Origin: Bacteroidaceae bacterium
GTDB taxonomy: Bacteria > Bacteroidota > Bacteroidia > Bacteroidales > Bacteroidaceae
NCBI GenBank assembly: GCA_900770655.1
Contig: CAAGLA010000020.1
Span: 1-64,000 of the forward strand
Direction of reading: 5' to 3'
DNA: 64,000 nt
Shown piece by piece: positions 26,809 through 35,585 of the stretch; positions within the stretch are counted from its first letter, which is position 1; each line of letters begins with the position of its first letter. The notes under the pieces were generated by a model. It worked only from the letters and a program-made list of their open reading frames with translations, ran no database searches and was not told the origin of the DNA. A program made the translations under genes and the position numbers.

Positions 26809-28680
26809 ATGGAATATGAGGTAATTGATAATGAGGTCAGGGAACTGCTGACTCATCTTTCACGCCGTCTGTCGGCCGACGATGTTGAACGTATAGAACA
26901 GGCCTATCTGCTTGCCCGCGAAGCCCACAAGGAGCAGCGCCGCAAGTCGGGGGAACCATATATTATGCATCCCGTGGCTGTTGCAAAGATAGTTGCCAAC
27001 GAACTGCGTTTGGGAGCGAATCCCATCATTGCGGCTTTTCTGCACGATGTGGTAGAGGATACTCCATATACCATAGAGGATATTCGTGAGCGCTTTGGCG
27101 ACGATGTAGCTTTTCTTGTCGATGTGGTTACCAAGAAGAAAAAGAAGAGCACTGCAGCACATTCGAGCCAGATAGACAATTACAAGCAGATGCTCAATTC
27201 TTTGCATTACGATATCCGCGCGCTGCTCATAAAACTATCGGACCGACTTCACAATATGCGTACCTTAAGCAGTATGCGCCCCGACAAACAGATGAAAATA
27301 GCCGGAGAGACCGACTACTTCTATGCTCCGTTGGCTCACCGTTTGGGGCTTTACTATATTAAGCGCGAAATGGAGAATCTCTCTTTCCGCTACCGCTGCC
27401 CGCGCGACTATGCCTACATAGATGAGCAGTTGACCAAAGACCTGAAAGAGAGGGAACCGGGGCTTCGTGCATTTATGTTCGAAATTGAACGATTGCTCGA
27501 AAACAACGATATATTTATGGCTCGTACCGAAGTCTATTCTCGTGGTCCGTATAGCGCGTGGCGCAAGATGCATACCAAAGGGTGTGACTTCAAGCACGTC
27601 GACGGCAAGTACTATATAAGAATTATCTACCCCAATACTCACGATTACTCCGAAAAGGATATGAGCCTTAAGATATACTCTATCCTCACCGACCGCTTTA
27701 AGGAGAAACCGGGCAGTGTTTCGAATTTCATAGATTCGCCGAAGGAGAATGGCTACCAGAGCTACCACGTTAAACTGCTCACTCCGCAGGGTACTTGGGA
27801 GGAGGTGCATATATCGTCGGAGCGAATGATAAGAAAGTCGCAGTTCGGGTGTATAGCCGACAGCACAGAGACAAACATAACCAATTGGCTCGAAAAGTTC
27901 AAACACGTGCTCAAAGAGATGGCTACCCGCGGTAAGGAGGTCGAGTATATGGATGGCGTAACCTCTTCGTTCTACAACGACGATATAATAGCCTACACCC
28001 CCGAAGGTAAGGGTATAATTCTTCCAAAGGGTGCAACGGCTCTCGACTTTGCTTTTGAGATACACAGTGACTTGGGGCTCCACGCGCAGTATGCACGAAT
28101 TAACGGCCAGCTATCGTCGGTAAAGACTGAACTCGAACGTGGCGATGTTGTTGAGATAGGTTCTCTTGAAACCATTGTGCCTAAACGTGACTGGCTGAAT
28201 TTTGTATCTACATTCAAAGCAAAATCGCATATAAACAGTTTTCTCAACAAGCAGCGCAGGCTGCAGTACCAGCGTTGCGAGTGTTGTCGCCCCTTGCCCG
28301 GTGACGAGGTTATAGGCTTTAAGGATGCCGACGGTGAAATAACTGTTCACCGTCGCGACTGTAAGGTTGCCATCCGTCTGGCATCGCAGAGGGGAGACGA
28401 TATTGTTGCTGTCAATTTCGATGAAGACAACAGTTTCCTCTACCCCGTGAAGATAGATATTGTGGCAATAGACCGTTACCACCTTCTTGTAGACCTAATA
28501 GACTGCATAACCAACAAATTGGGCTTGTCGCTCTCTAAAATCCATACGGAAAGCAATGACGAGATTGTCTTCTGCTCAATGGAATTTGAGGTTCATTCGG
28601 CTGCGGAACTGCAGGATGCCATTAGAAATATATCGGGTATAGACGGCGTAGACGAAGTAAAACAGAGTATAGAATATTGA
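26809..28680 (+). CDS. RelA/SpoT homologue with intact hydrolase and degenerate synthetase
   Basis: 623 residues, shorter than typical long RSH enzymes (about 700-750). The HD hydrolase domain is complete: HP (54), FLHDVVEDT (His79-Asp80, Glu83) and KLSDRLHNMRTL (Asp145). The synthetase region (about 235-345) keeps YSAWRKM and NGYQSYHV, but the GRxK motif reads YSRGP, the catalytic Asp of the YDLxAxR motif is Gly (DGKYYIR), and the EIQIRT strand reads EVHISSE. Synthetase activity is therefore doubtful and this is probably a SpoT-like hydrolase. A TGS domain (about 395-450), a Cys-rich helical segment (CECCRPLPGDE) and a C-terminal ACT domain follow, as in ribosome-interacting RSH proteins. 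The transglutaminase-like gene starts 11 bases downstream. Confidence 0.9.
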   Translation: MEYEVIDNEVRELLTHLSRRLSADDVERIEQAYLLAREAHKEQRRKSGEPYIMHPVAVAKIVANELRLGANPIIAAFLHDVVEDTPYTIEDIRERFGDDVAFLVDVVTKKKKKSTAAHSSQIDNYKQMLNSLHYDIRALLIKLSDRLHNMRTLSSMRPDKQMKIAGETDYFYAPLAHRLGLYYIKREMENLSFRYRCPRDYAYIDEQLTKDLKEREPGLRAFMFEIERLLENNDIFMARTEVYSRGPYSAWRKMHTKGCDFKHVDGKYYIRIIYPNTHDYSEKDMSLKIYSILTDRFKEKPGSVSNFIDSPKENGYQSYHVKLLTPQGTWEEVHISSERMIRKSQFGCIADSTETNITNWLEKFKHVLKEMATRGKEVEYMDGVTSSFYNDDIIAYTPEGKGIILPKGATALDFAFEIHSDLGLHAQYARINGQLSSVKTELERGDVVEIGSLETIVPKRDWLNFVSTFKAKSHINSFLNKQRRLQYQRCECCRPLPGDEVIGFKDADGEITVHRRDCKVAIRLASQRGDDIVAVNFDEDNSFLYPVKIDIVAIDRYHLLVDLIDCITNKLGLSLSKIHTESNDEIVFCSMEFEVHSAAELQDAIRNISGIDGVDEVKQSIEY

Positions 28681-28691
28681 CTATTATAACT

Positions 28692-29930
28692 ATGAAGAAA
28701 TTATTTTTACCATTTTTGGCTTTGGCCTGTATGTTAATGTCGTGCAACGATGACGATACAGTTTTTAACAACTCCGGTACTCCTGAGGTTGATAACGGTA
28801 TTACACGCACCGAATTTGCCGAAGATGACGGCAAAAAAGTTTTGAGCGGTGCTCCTAACGTTCAGGCGAGGCTCCTTATGGGTAAGGTCCCGGCCGACTA
28901 TATTCCGGAAATGACCGATACTCTTGGCCGTGCAAACATTACTCCCGAACAGTATGCCGAAATTCAGGCCTTTACCAAAGAACTCACTGCCGGTCTCACG
29001 ACCCAGAAAGATAAATATACTAAATGTTTCAATTGGGTGGTACAGAACATAAAGTATGTTTATGAATATGTAAACAATGACCCATATCCTGTTTTCAAGA
29101 ATAAGGTAGGCATTTGTCAAGGTTATGCCAACTTGTTATTTATTATGCTCCACAGCATAGATATTCCGGCTTTTGTGTGTAACGGAATTCTGAATCCTGT
29201 TGGCGGCCACGCGTGGAACTATGTATATTGCGACGGCAAATGGTATGTGAGCGACCCCACAAATAACGGCTCTTGGATTATGGCTGCAACATCAAGCTAT
29301 TCTCACCTGTTGCCTTCTTCGTTCGATGTTGTTCTTGCCAAAAATGATGGTGTATGGTTCAACTATAATGAGTATCACCTGAATATTTGTGCGGTAGAGA
29401 GCAGTGACGAGGTTTTTGTTGTTCCATTCAGTGCTCTGGGGTATCAGGTAACATCTTTTAGCCCAACAAAACCATTGCCCTCGAACATTAAGCAGATAAA
29501 CATTGGAAAGAATATAAAATCTCTTGGTGAGGCTTATATGGGATTGCAGTACAACGCCACCAATGTTGAATATATCGAGGTTGACCCTGCGAATACTACT
29601 TTTGCAAGTTATCTTGGTGTTGTATATCGCAAAGACGGCAGTGAGTTCCAGCTCACATATATTCCTTCGGCAATGAAATGTGTTGAGCTTATGCCAATGG
29701 AGACTATGTATAAGAACACTGTGTACAGGCACGATGGCGTAGAGATTCTCATAGTAGCTCCCGGTACAAAGACTCTGGAGCCGTGGGCGGTAGAGAACTG
29801 CCCGAATATGAAGATTGCATACGTGCCCGAAGATACGGAGATTGCTGACAATGCATTTGCCGGTGTTCATCCCGATTTTCAGATTATCCGCGGTGACTTT
29901 ACCAATATCCCCGGTGTGAAAGAGGATTAA
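28692..29930 (+). CDS. Transglutaminase-like lipoprotein with BspA-type repeats
   Basis: 412 residues from the ATG at 28692. A lipoprotein signal (MKKLFLPFLALACMLMSC) puts it in the envelope. The centre (about 100-200) carries the Cys-His-Asp triad of transglutaminase-core proteins: KVGICQGYANLL, GGHAWNYVYCDGKWYVSDPT. The last 150 residues resemble leucine-rich repeat type 5 (BspA) units (NATNVEYIEVDPANTTF, LIVAPGTKTLEPWAVENCP, VPEDTEIADNAFAG). Such proteins may act as peptidases or crosslinkers at the surface; the substrate is unknown. It follows rsh by 11 bases and ends at a strong terminator. Confidence 0.85.
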   Translation: MKKLFLPFLALACMLMSCNDDDTVFNNSGTPEVDNGITRTEFAEDDGKKVLSGAPNVQARLLMGKVPADYIPEMTDTLGRANITPEQYAEIQAFTKELTAGLTTQKDKYTKCFNWVVQNIKYVYEYVNNDPYPVFKNKVGICQGYANLLFIMLHSIDIPAFVCNGILNPVGGHAWNYVYCDGKWYVSDPTNNGSWIMAATSSYSHLLPSSFDVVLAKNDGVWFNYNEYHLNICAVESSDEVFVVPFSALGYQVTSFSPTKPLPSNIKQINIGKNIKSLGEAYMGLQYNATNVEYIEVDPANTTFASYLGVVYRKDGSEFQLTYIPSAMKCVELMPMETMYKNTVYRHDGVEILIVAPGTKTLEPWAVENCPNMKIAYVPEDTEIADNAFAGVHPDFQIIRGDFTNIPGVKED

Positions 29931-29943
29931 TGCCGTATGATAT

Positions 29944-29987
29944 ATAAAAGCAAGCGAAGTGGTTGCCACCACTTCGCTTGCTTTTAT
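29944..29987. terminator. 20-bp-arm hairpin terminator
   Basis: Perfect arms 29944-29963 and 29968-29987 around a 4-base loop, directly after the transglutaminase-like gene, with T-rich ends on both strands. Confidence 0.85.
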
Positions 29988-30005
29988 GTCGATGAAATTA
30001 GCCGC

Positions 30006-30143
30006 ATTGCTGCGAATGTTATCTAATATGGAGCTATTTTTTTGTATTTGACAACATTCGCTTTTCGCAACCCCCGCGGCACGAATTTCATCCGTGCTGT
30101 GCGTGACCAATTGCTGCGAATGTTATCTAATATGGAGCTATTT
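30006..30143. repeat. 34-bp direct repeat with internal inverted repeats
   Basis: Bases 30006-30039 are repeated exactly at 30110-30143, 104 bases apart. The second copy includes the aroE stop codon (30138-30140) and one arm of a hairpin (30129-30138 / 30144-30153). Between the copies, AACATTCGC at 30053-30061 is inverted relative to GCGAATGTT inside each copy, and GCACG/CGTGC arms form a further hairpin near 30080-30100. The block could be a small structured element or a duplicated terminator region. Confidence 0.7.
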
Positions 30144-30884
30144 GCTCCATATTTCCCAAGAGGCAAGAGCCTGCAGATACCACATTTCGTAACCGCTTTT
30201 TGTGGTGGCTCCGCGCTCTGCACCCTTTTGCAGGAATAGGGTCTCTTCGGGGTTGTAGACAACATCGTACAAAAGGTGGGTGTTGTCTATGTACCGGTAC
30301 GGAATGTCGGGGCATTGGTCAACGCCGTGCCCAACCATTCCAAGAGGAGTACAGTTGACAATGAGCGTGTGGCTTTTCATTATATCTTCTGTTATTTTGT
30401 CGTATGCAATGGCTTTCTCTGCGGCCTTGCGCGAAACAAACAGAAATTCAATGCCTAATTTCTCAAGCGAGTAGGCTACAGCCTTAGAAACTCCGCCTGT
30501 ACCCAATATGAGCGCTTTGGTGTGCTTGCCTTCTGTCAGTGGCGCCAGTGAGCGGGTAAACCCTATTACATCGCTGTTGTAGCCCCAAAGGTGTGCCTTG
30601 CCGGCGGTATCGTGAGTGACCTTAACCACATTTACTGCGTTTATGCCTTTTGCCTCGTCGCTCATCCCGTCTAGGTACTGCATTACCTCTACCTTGTAGG
30701 GTATGGTGACATTGAACCCCTTAAGTTCGGGGTGAGCGGCAAGAATATGTGGCAACTCTTCAATGCTCTCTATTTCAAACGGGATATATTCGGCATCTAT
30801 TCCCTCTTTTGCGAACTTGCCGTTGAAGAATGCCGGGCTTGCCGACTGGGCAAGAGGGTAGCCTATTATTCCGTATTTCTCCAT
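30138..30884 (-). CDS. aroE: Shikimate dehydrogenase
   Basis: 248 residues. It reduces 3-dehydroshikimate with NADPH in aromatic amino acid synthesis. The substrate-binding SASPAFFN (Ser-x-Ser), the catalytic Lys in FNVTIPYK (about 62), Asn/Asp in GYNSDVIGF (about 104), the glycine-rich LGTGGVSKAVAYSL and the C-terminal GYEMWYLQA are all present. It is somewhat short because the C-terminal helix is trimmed, usual in Bacteroidales. It is the last gene of a likely phoH-purC-aroE transcript (68-base gap after purC). Confidence 0.94.
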   Translation of the reverse strand: MEKYGIIGYPLAQSASPAFFNGKFAKEGIDAEYIPFEIESIEELPHILAAHPELKGFNVTIPYKVEVMQYLDGMSDEAKGINAVNVVKVTHDTAGKAHLWGYNSDVIGFTRSLAPLTEGKHTKALILGTGGVSKAVAYSLEKLGIEFLFVSRKAAEKAIAYDKITEDIMKSHTLIVNCTPLGMVGHGVDQCPDIPYRYIDNTHLLYDVVYNPEETLFLQKGAERGATTKSGYEMWYLQALASWEIWSK

Positions 30885-30952
30885 TCTGTCTATTTTTGTT
30901 CGGTTAAGGGCCTGTAATTGATTTGCTGCCTATACAAGGCTATGGCCTTTTA

Positions 30953-31897
30953 TTATCCCAAGTAGTTCTTTACATTGTTTTCAATGCGTGAGTGAATGTC
31001 GGCGCACTCCTCTTTAATGAACTTCTCACCGGTGATGTTCTCGTAGAGTTCGATATAGCGGTTGCTTATGCTCTCTACTATTTCATCGGTCATTTCGGGC
31101 ACCTGCTGTCCCTCTTTGCCTTGAAAGCCGTTGTCCATAAGCCATTCGCGTACGAACTCTTTCGACAGTTGCTTCTGTGGCTCACCCTTTTCGAACTTCT
31201 CTTCATATCCTTCGGCATAAAAGTAGCGGCTGCTGTCGGGGGTGTGAATCTCGTCCATAAGGTATATGGTGCCGTTGTGCTTTCCGAACTCATACTTTGT
31301 GTCTACAAGAATGAGCCCTCTCTTGGCTGCTATTTCTGTTCCACGCCGGAATAGTTCAAGGGTGTACTTCTCGAGGAGTGCATACTCTTCGGGTGTTGCA
31401 AGACCTTTCGCCAGAATCTCCTCTTTTGAAATATCGGCATCGTGTTCGCCAATCTCGGCCTTGGTGGTGGGGGTGATTATCGGCTCGGGGAATCTTTGGT
31501 TCTCTTTCATCCCTTCGGGCAGTTTCACTCCGCAAATCTCGCGTACTCCGCTTTTGTAGGCACGCCAAGCAGAACCGCAAAGGTAGCCGCGTACAATCAT
31601 TTCAATGGGGAAACCCTCGCACATAACACCAACGGTAACCATAGGGTCGGGGGTGGCCAACTTCCAGTTGGGTACAATGTCGGCTGTGGCGTCGAGAAAT
31701 TTTGCTGCTATCTGGTTGAGCATCTGCCCTTTGAAGGGTATGCCTTTTGGCAATACTACGTCGAATGCCGATATGCGGTCTGTAGCCACCATAACAAGTT
31801 TTTCGTCACCTACTTTGTATACATCGCGTACTTTTCCGTGATACACGCTCTTCTGATTCTCAAATTTGAATTCAGTGTTTATTAATGCATTTGCCAT
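30953..31897 (-). CDS. purC: Phosphoribosylaminoimidazole-succinocarboxamide synthase (SAICAR synthetase)
   Basis: 314 residues. It joins CAIR and aspartate using ATP in purine synthesis. Typical segments: VYHGKVRDVYKVGDEKLVMVATDRISAFD near the N-terminus, EMIVRGYLCGSAWRAYK, LVDTKYEFGKHNGTIYLMDEIHTPDSSRYF. The length fits the longer PurC form. Its ATG is 6 bases after the phoH stop. Confidence 0.96.
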   Translation of the reverse strand: MANALINTEFKFENQKSVYHGKVRDVYKVGDEKLVMVATDRISAFDVVLPKGIPFKGQMLNQIAAKFLDATADIVPNWKLATPDPMVTVGVMCEGFPIEMIVRGYLCGSAWRAYKSGVREICGVKLPEGMKENQRFPEPIITPTTKAEIGEHDADISKEEILAKGLATPEEYALLEKYTLELFRRGTEIAAKRGLILVDTKYEFGKHNGTIYLMDEIHTPDSSRYFYAEGYEEKFEKGEPQKQLSKEFVREWLMDNGFQGKEGQQVPEMTDEIVESISNRYIELYENITGEKFIKEECADIHSRIENNVKNYLG

Positions 31898-31903
31898 ATT
31901 TTT

Positions 31904-32863
31904 TTATTTTTTGTTGTTTTCTCTTTGTTTCTCTTCGTGTTTTTCGTATGCTTCCACAATTCGTGTAACAAGTCTGTGGCGAACTATATCTTTCTTGTCA
32001 AGGGTTACGAACCCTATCCCTTTTACTCCTTTTAGAATGTGCAGTGCGTGCAAAAGGCCCGAACCGCTGTTCTGGGGGAGGTCTATTTGTGTGAGGTCGC
32101 CTGTGATAATCATTTTTGTGTTGCTGCCCATTCGGGTGAGGAACATCTTTATCTGCTGCGGGGTGGTGTTCTGCGCTTCGTCGAGTATTACTATTGCGTC
32201 GTTGAGAGTGCGTCCTCGCATAAATGCCAGCGGGGCTATCTGAATTACGTTGTTGTCCATAAACTCCTTAAGTTTGGACATTGGCACCATATCTTCGAGA
32301 GCGTCGTATAGCGGCTGCAGGTACGGGTCTATCTTGTCGCGCATATCTCCGGGAAGGAAACCGAGCTTCTCGCCGGCTTCCACAGCCGGACGGCTGAGGA
32401 TTATCTTTCTAATCTCACGGTTCTTAAGGGCCTTTACGGCAAGGGCTATGGCTGTATAGGTCTTGCCTGTTCCGGCCGGCCCTACAGCAAAGAGCATATC
32501 GTTTTTCTTGAATTCCTCAACAAGACGGCACTGGTTTTCGGTGCGCGGGTATATGGGGCGACCGTTTATGTTGTAGACAATTACGTTGCTGTCGCTTCCC
32601 TTGTTGCCTTTCTTGCCGTTTACAGCATCTATTATGGCCTCTTCGTTGAGGCTGTTGTACTTGTTGCAGTAATCTTTGAGAAGGTCTATTACTCTGCTGA
32701 ACTTTTCTATCTCTTCTTCGTCGCCAAGTACTTTTATAATATTGTCGCGGGCAACAATGCGTAATTTAGGGTGCAGTTTCTTGAGCATCTGCAGGTGTAC
32801 GTTGCCGGCTCCATAGAAACCTACAAGGTCTATACCGCTTAGTGTGAATGTGCGTTCTATCAT
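31904..32863 (-). CDS. phoH: PhoH-like P-loop ATPase
   Basis: 319 residues. A short N-terminal KH-like segment (about 1-100) is followed by Walker A GPAGTGKTYTAIALAVKAL (about 135), the EAGEKLGFLPGDMRDKIDPYL block and Walker B VILDEAQNTTP (about 225). PhoH proteins are ATPases associated with RNA metabolism; the precise role is unsettled. It is the first gene of the phoH-purC-aroE group. Confidence 0.92.
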   Translation of the reverse strand: MIERTFTLSGIDLVGFYGAGNVHLQMLKKLHPKLRIVARDNIIKVLGDEEEIEKFSRVIDLLKDYCNKYNSLNEEAIIDAVNGKKGNKGSDSNVIVYNINGRPIYPRTENQCRLVEEFKKNDMLFAVGPAGTGKTYTAIALAVKALKNREIRKIILSRPAVEAGEKLGFLPGDMRDKIDPYLQPLYDALEDMVPMSKLKEFMDNNVIQIAPLAFMRGRTLNDAIVILDEAQNTTPQQIKMFLTRMGSNTKMIITGDLTQIDLPQNSGSGLLHALHILKGVKGIGFVTLDKKDIVRHRLVTRIVEAYEKHEEKQRENNKK

Positions 32864-32927
32864 CTATTTTAATCTATCGCTCTTTTATTGGACCGCGAAG
32901 ATAATCAATAATATCTCCAAATGAAAG

Positions 32928-34352
32928 TTATTGTTTCTTTTTTATCTCTGCTTCGAAACGGCGTGTTGCTTCTCCACCTTCGCTGCAGGCGCAGGGCCCG
33001 GTGATGCAGCCTCCGGGACACGACATTACCTCAACCAGCTTGCCCGGGCATTTGCCTGTCTTTGCATATGCCTTTAACATTGCAATGTTCTTTTTGTGCA
33101 GGTCGGCAATGACAACTCCTTCGAGGGCGCTATCTCCAATATGGTTCTTTACGGCTGTAAACACGCCTGTTGTCTTGGCAAAATTGTGTGCATCGCGCGA
33201 AGCCGATTCTACCGGGGTGTAGGGCATTGTGCTCTCAATGTCTATGCCCATTCCTTGCATAACAGCGTCGAGTTCGCGGAATGTCCACACGAAGTCTACA
33301 TTCGGGTCGGAAAATCCTTCGGCTTTCTTTGAAGCGCAAGGGGCTATGAACACTGTCTCGCAATCGCCGAACTTCTCTTTTGAATACTTTGCTGTGTAGT
33401 GCATTGGAGAACCTGTCGACGATACATATTTTACAATCTCAGGAATATGTTTCCTTGCAAGGTTTACGTATGCCGGACAGCAGCTGGTTGTCATAAATGA
33501 CTGTCCCTCTTCTATCTTTTCCTTGAGTTCTTCTGCTTCGCGGCGTATAGTCTCTTCGGCGCCGTAGGCTACCTCTACGATATCGTCGAAGCCAATAGCT
33601 TTCAGTGCACCGTAGACCTGTTCGAGCGGCTTGCCGAACTGTGCGAGCACGGCGGGAGCTACCATTGCTATGACTTTCCTTCCTTCACGCATCTTCTTTA
33701 GTACGTCGAATACTTCGCATTTATCGAAAATGGCTCCGAACGGGCAGGCGTTAAGGCACTTGCCACAGTATATGCATTTCTTGGGGTCTATGTGTTCTAC
33801 GCCATACTCGTCTTTGGAAATAGCCTTTACAGGGCAGGCCTCTTCGCAGGGAACGGGCATATATATGATGGCGTGGTAGGGGCATACTTGGTGGCATTTG
33901 CCGCAACTTATACATTTGTCGTGGTCAATGTGCGCCTTTCCATCCTTGTCGTAGAAAATAGCATCCTTTGGGCAGTTTGTGTAGCAGGGGCGTGCCACGC
34001 AACCGCGGCAAAGGTTCGACACTTCATAGTTTATCTTTACACAGGAGGAGCAGGCCTCGTCCATTACGTGGAGTACGGCACCGTCTTGCATAGAGACACC
34101 CTCTCGCTCAATCATACGCTTGACGTATGTACTCAATGGGTCCATTTCGTTGGTCTCCTCCTGCATAGTGAAGCCAAGCATAGCCATAGCCTTGTACTTT
34201 ATTACAGCGCGTTCTTTGTGTATGCAACAACGCCCTTTTGGTTTTCTGTTTCTTGGGTACATTTCGTATGGCAGGCTGTCAATTCTTTCGAGAAGCTCGT
34301 TCTTCTTCCACATTGACACAAGTTCTGATAAAAGTCGGTAGCGTACAACCAT
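32928..34352 (-). CDS. hydA: Monomeric [FeFe] hydrogenase
   Basis: 474 residues. Multiple Fe-S motifs fill residues 95-205 (C-x2-C...CRGCVARPC, CISCGKCHQVCP, CIYCGKCLNACP). The three H-cluster motifs follow: L1 TSCCPAY (about 275), L2 APCASKKAEG (about 325) and L3 EVMSCPGGCITGPC (about 440), providing the four Cys that bind the catalytic iron cluster. The motif variants (TSCCPAY and PGGCITGP, not TSCCPGW and GGGQP) suggest group B, not the classic group A. It would evolve or oxidise H2 with ferredoxin in the cytoplasm. No maturase is encoded on this strand; hydE, hydG and hydF follow on the other. An ATG at 34313 (MWKKNELLERID) is an alternative start. Confidence 0.93.
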   Translation of the reverse strand: MVVRYRLLSELVSMWKKNELLERIDSLPYEMYPRNRKPKGRCCIHKERAVIKYKAMAMLGFTMQEETNEMDPLSTYVKRMIEREGVSMQDGAVLHVMDEACSSCVKINYEVSNLCRGCVARPCYTNCPKDAIFYDKDGKAHIDHDKCISCGKCHQVCPYHAIIYMPVPCEEACPVKAISKDEYGVEHIDPKKCIYCGKCLNACPFGAIFDKCEVFDVLKKMREGRKVIAMVAPAVLAQFGKPLEQVYGALKAIGFDDIVEVAYGAEETIRREAEELKEKIEEGQSFMTTSCCPAYVNLARKHIPEIVKYVSSTGSPMHYTAKYSKEKFGDCETVFIAPCASKKAEGFSDPNVDFVWTFRELDAVMQGMGIDIESTMPYTPVESASRDAHNFAKTTGVFTAVKNHIGDSALEGVVIADLHKKNIAMLKAYAKTGKCPGKLVEVMSCPGGCITGPCACSEGGEATRRFEAEIKKKQ

Positions 34353-34450
34353 TGCTCTATTTATTTTATCAATAATTAAAATAGATACTTCCTAAAATAA
34401 AGGTTTTTTAAATTTTGCTGTAAAAATAGTCAAAAAACATTGAATTCAAC

Positions 34451-34458
34451 TATTTTTG
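34451..34458 (+). promoter_or_regulatory. -7 box (TATTTTTG) for hydE
   Basis: Full TAnnTTTG match 28 bases before the hydE ATG; no clear -33 box. The intergenic region shared with hydA is 133 bases. Confidence 0.45.
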
Positions 34459-34485
34459 CATTGTTATTTTAAAATTTGCACAAAT

Positions 34486-35544
34486 ATGGACAGAGCTCTT
34501 CTCGACGCCCTTCTTTCACACCTTTCACAATCTGCGAAAGTTCCCCGTGAAGTGTGGTCCTCCCTGCTTGCACTCACCGGTGAGCAGGAGCGCGGGTATG
34601 TGGCCTCGATTGCCCGCGAAGTGCGTGAGAGAAATTTTGGCGGTGGTGTATATGTGCGTGCCCTTCTCGAGATAACTTCGTATTGCCGTAACGGTTGCCG
34701 CTATTGCGGGCTTCGTGCTCCGAACAGTGCGGCAGAACGCTACAGGCTGTCAAAAGAAGAAATTCTCAATTCTTGTTCCCGTGCTGCAGAACTTGGTTTT
34801 AAAACCTTTGTATTGCAAGGTGGCGAAGATACTGCTTTTACCGATGACTGGCTCACCGGTCTGGTGCAGGAGATACACTCCCGGCACCCGGCTGTGGCAA
34901 TAACCCTCTCGCTTGGTGAACGTTCGGCATTGAGCTATGAGCGGCTCTATGCCGCAGGCGCTTGCCGCTACCTTTTGCGCCACGAAGCTGCCGATAATTG
35001 CCTCTATTCCCGGCTACACCCTTCGGCAATGTCTCCTGACCGCCGCAAGGAGGCTCTTTTTAACCTCAAGAGCATTGGGTACCAAACGGGCAGCGGAATG
35101 ATGATTGGAGTGCCCGGACAACGTACAGAGCACATTGTGGAGGATATGCTCTTCTTGGATGAACTCCGGCCGCAGATGATAGGCATTGGCCCGTTTGTCC
35201 CGGCAAGCGGTACACCGTTTGCAAGTGAAAAGGCCGGCAGTGTACGGGATACGATTTTTCTCATATCTCTACTGCGCCTTCGTTTCCCGCGTGCTCTTAT
35301 ACCGGCAACAACGGCGTTGGCAACACTGTCGGCAACAGGGACCGAAGATGCCATACTTGCAGGTGCCAATGTGGTTATGCCTAATGTGACTCCGCTGCAA
35401 TATGGAAAGAAATATGCCATTTACGACAACAAGAAAATATGTGGCAGCGAGTCGGCAAGTGAACTTCTGCTGCTGGAAAGGAAATTGGGAGCAATAGGCT
35501 GTCATATAGATTACGGCCGCGGGGATTACACGCCTGTTGCCTGA
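34486..35544 (+). CDS. hydE: [FeFe] hydrogenase maturase HydE (radical SAM)
   Basis: 352 residues from the ATG at 34486. The radical SAM motif is CRNGCRYCGLR (C-x3-C-x2-C, about 68); the LQGGEDTAFTDDW and GMMIGVPGQRTEHIVEDMLFL segments belong to the BioB/ThiH-like HydE family. It helps build the dithiomethylamine bridge of the H-cluster. HydG begins 41 bases downstream. Confidence 0.94.
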   Translation: MDRALLDALLSHLSQSAKVPREVWSSLLALTGEQERGYVASIAREVRERNFGGGVYVRALLEITSYCRNGCRYCGLRAPNSAAERYRLSKEEILNSCSRAAELGFKTFVLQGGEDTAFTDDWLTGLVQEIHSRHPAVAITLSLGERSALSYERLYAAGACRYLLRHEAADNCLYSRLHPSAMSPDRRKEALFNLKSIGYQTGSGMMIGVPGQRTEHIVEDMLFLDELRPQMIGIGPFVPASGTPFASEKAGSVRDTIFLISLLRLRFPRALIPATTALATLSATGTEDAILAGANVVMPNVTPLQYGKKYAIYDNKKICGSESASELLLLERKLGAIGCHIDYGRGDYTPVA

Positions 35545-35585
35545 ATGTGTGTTTTTAAAAAGTAAATCAGTAAAAAGAGAAAATA

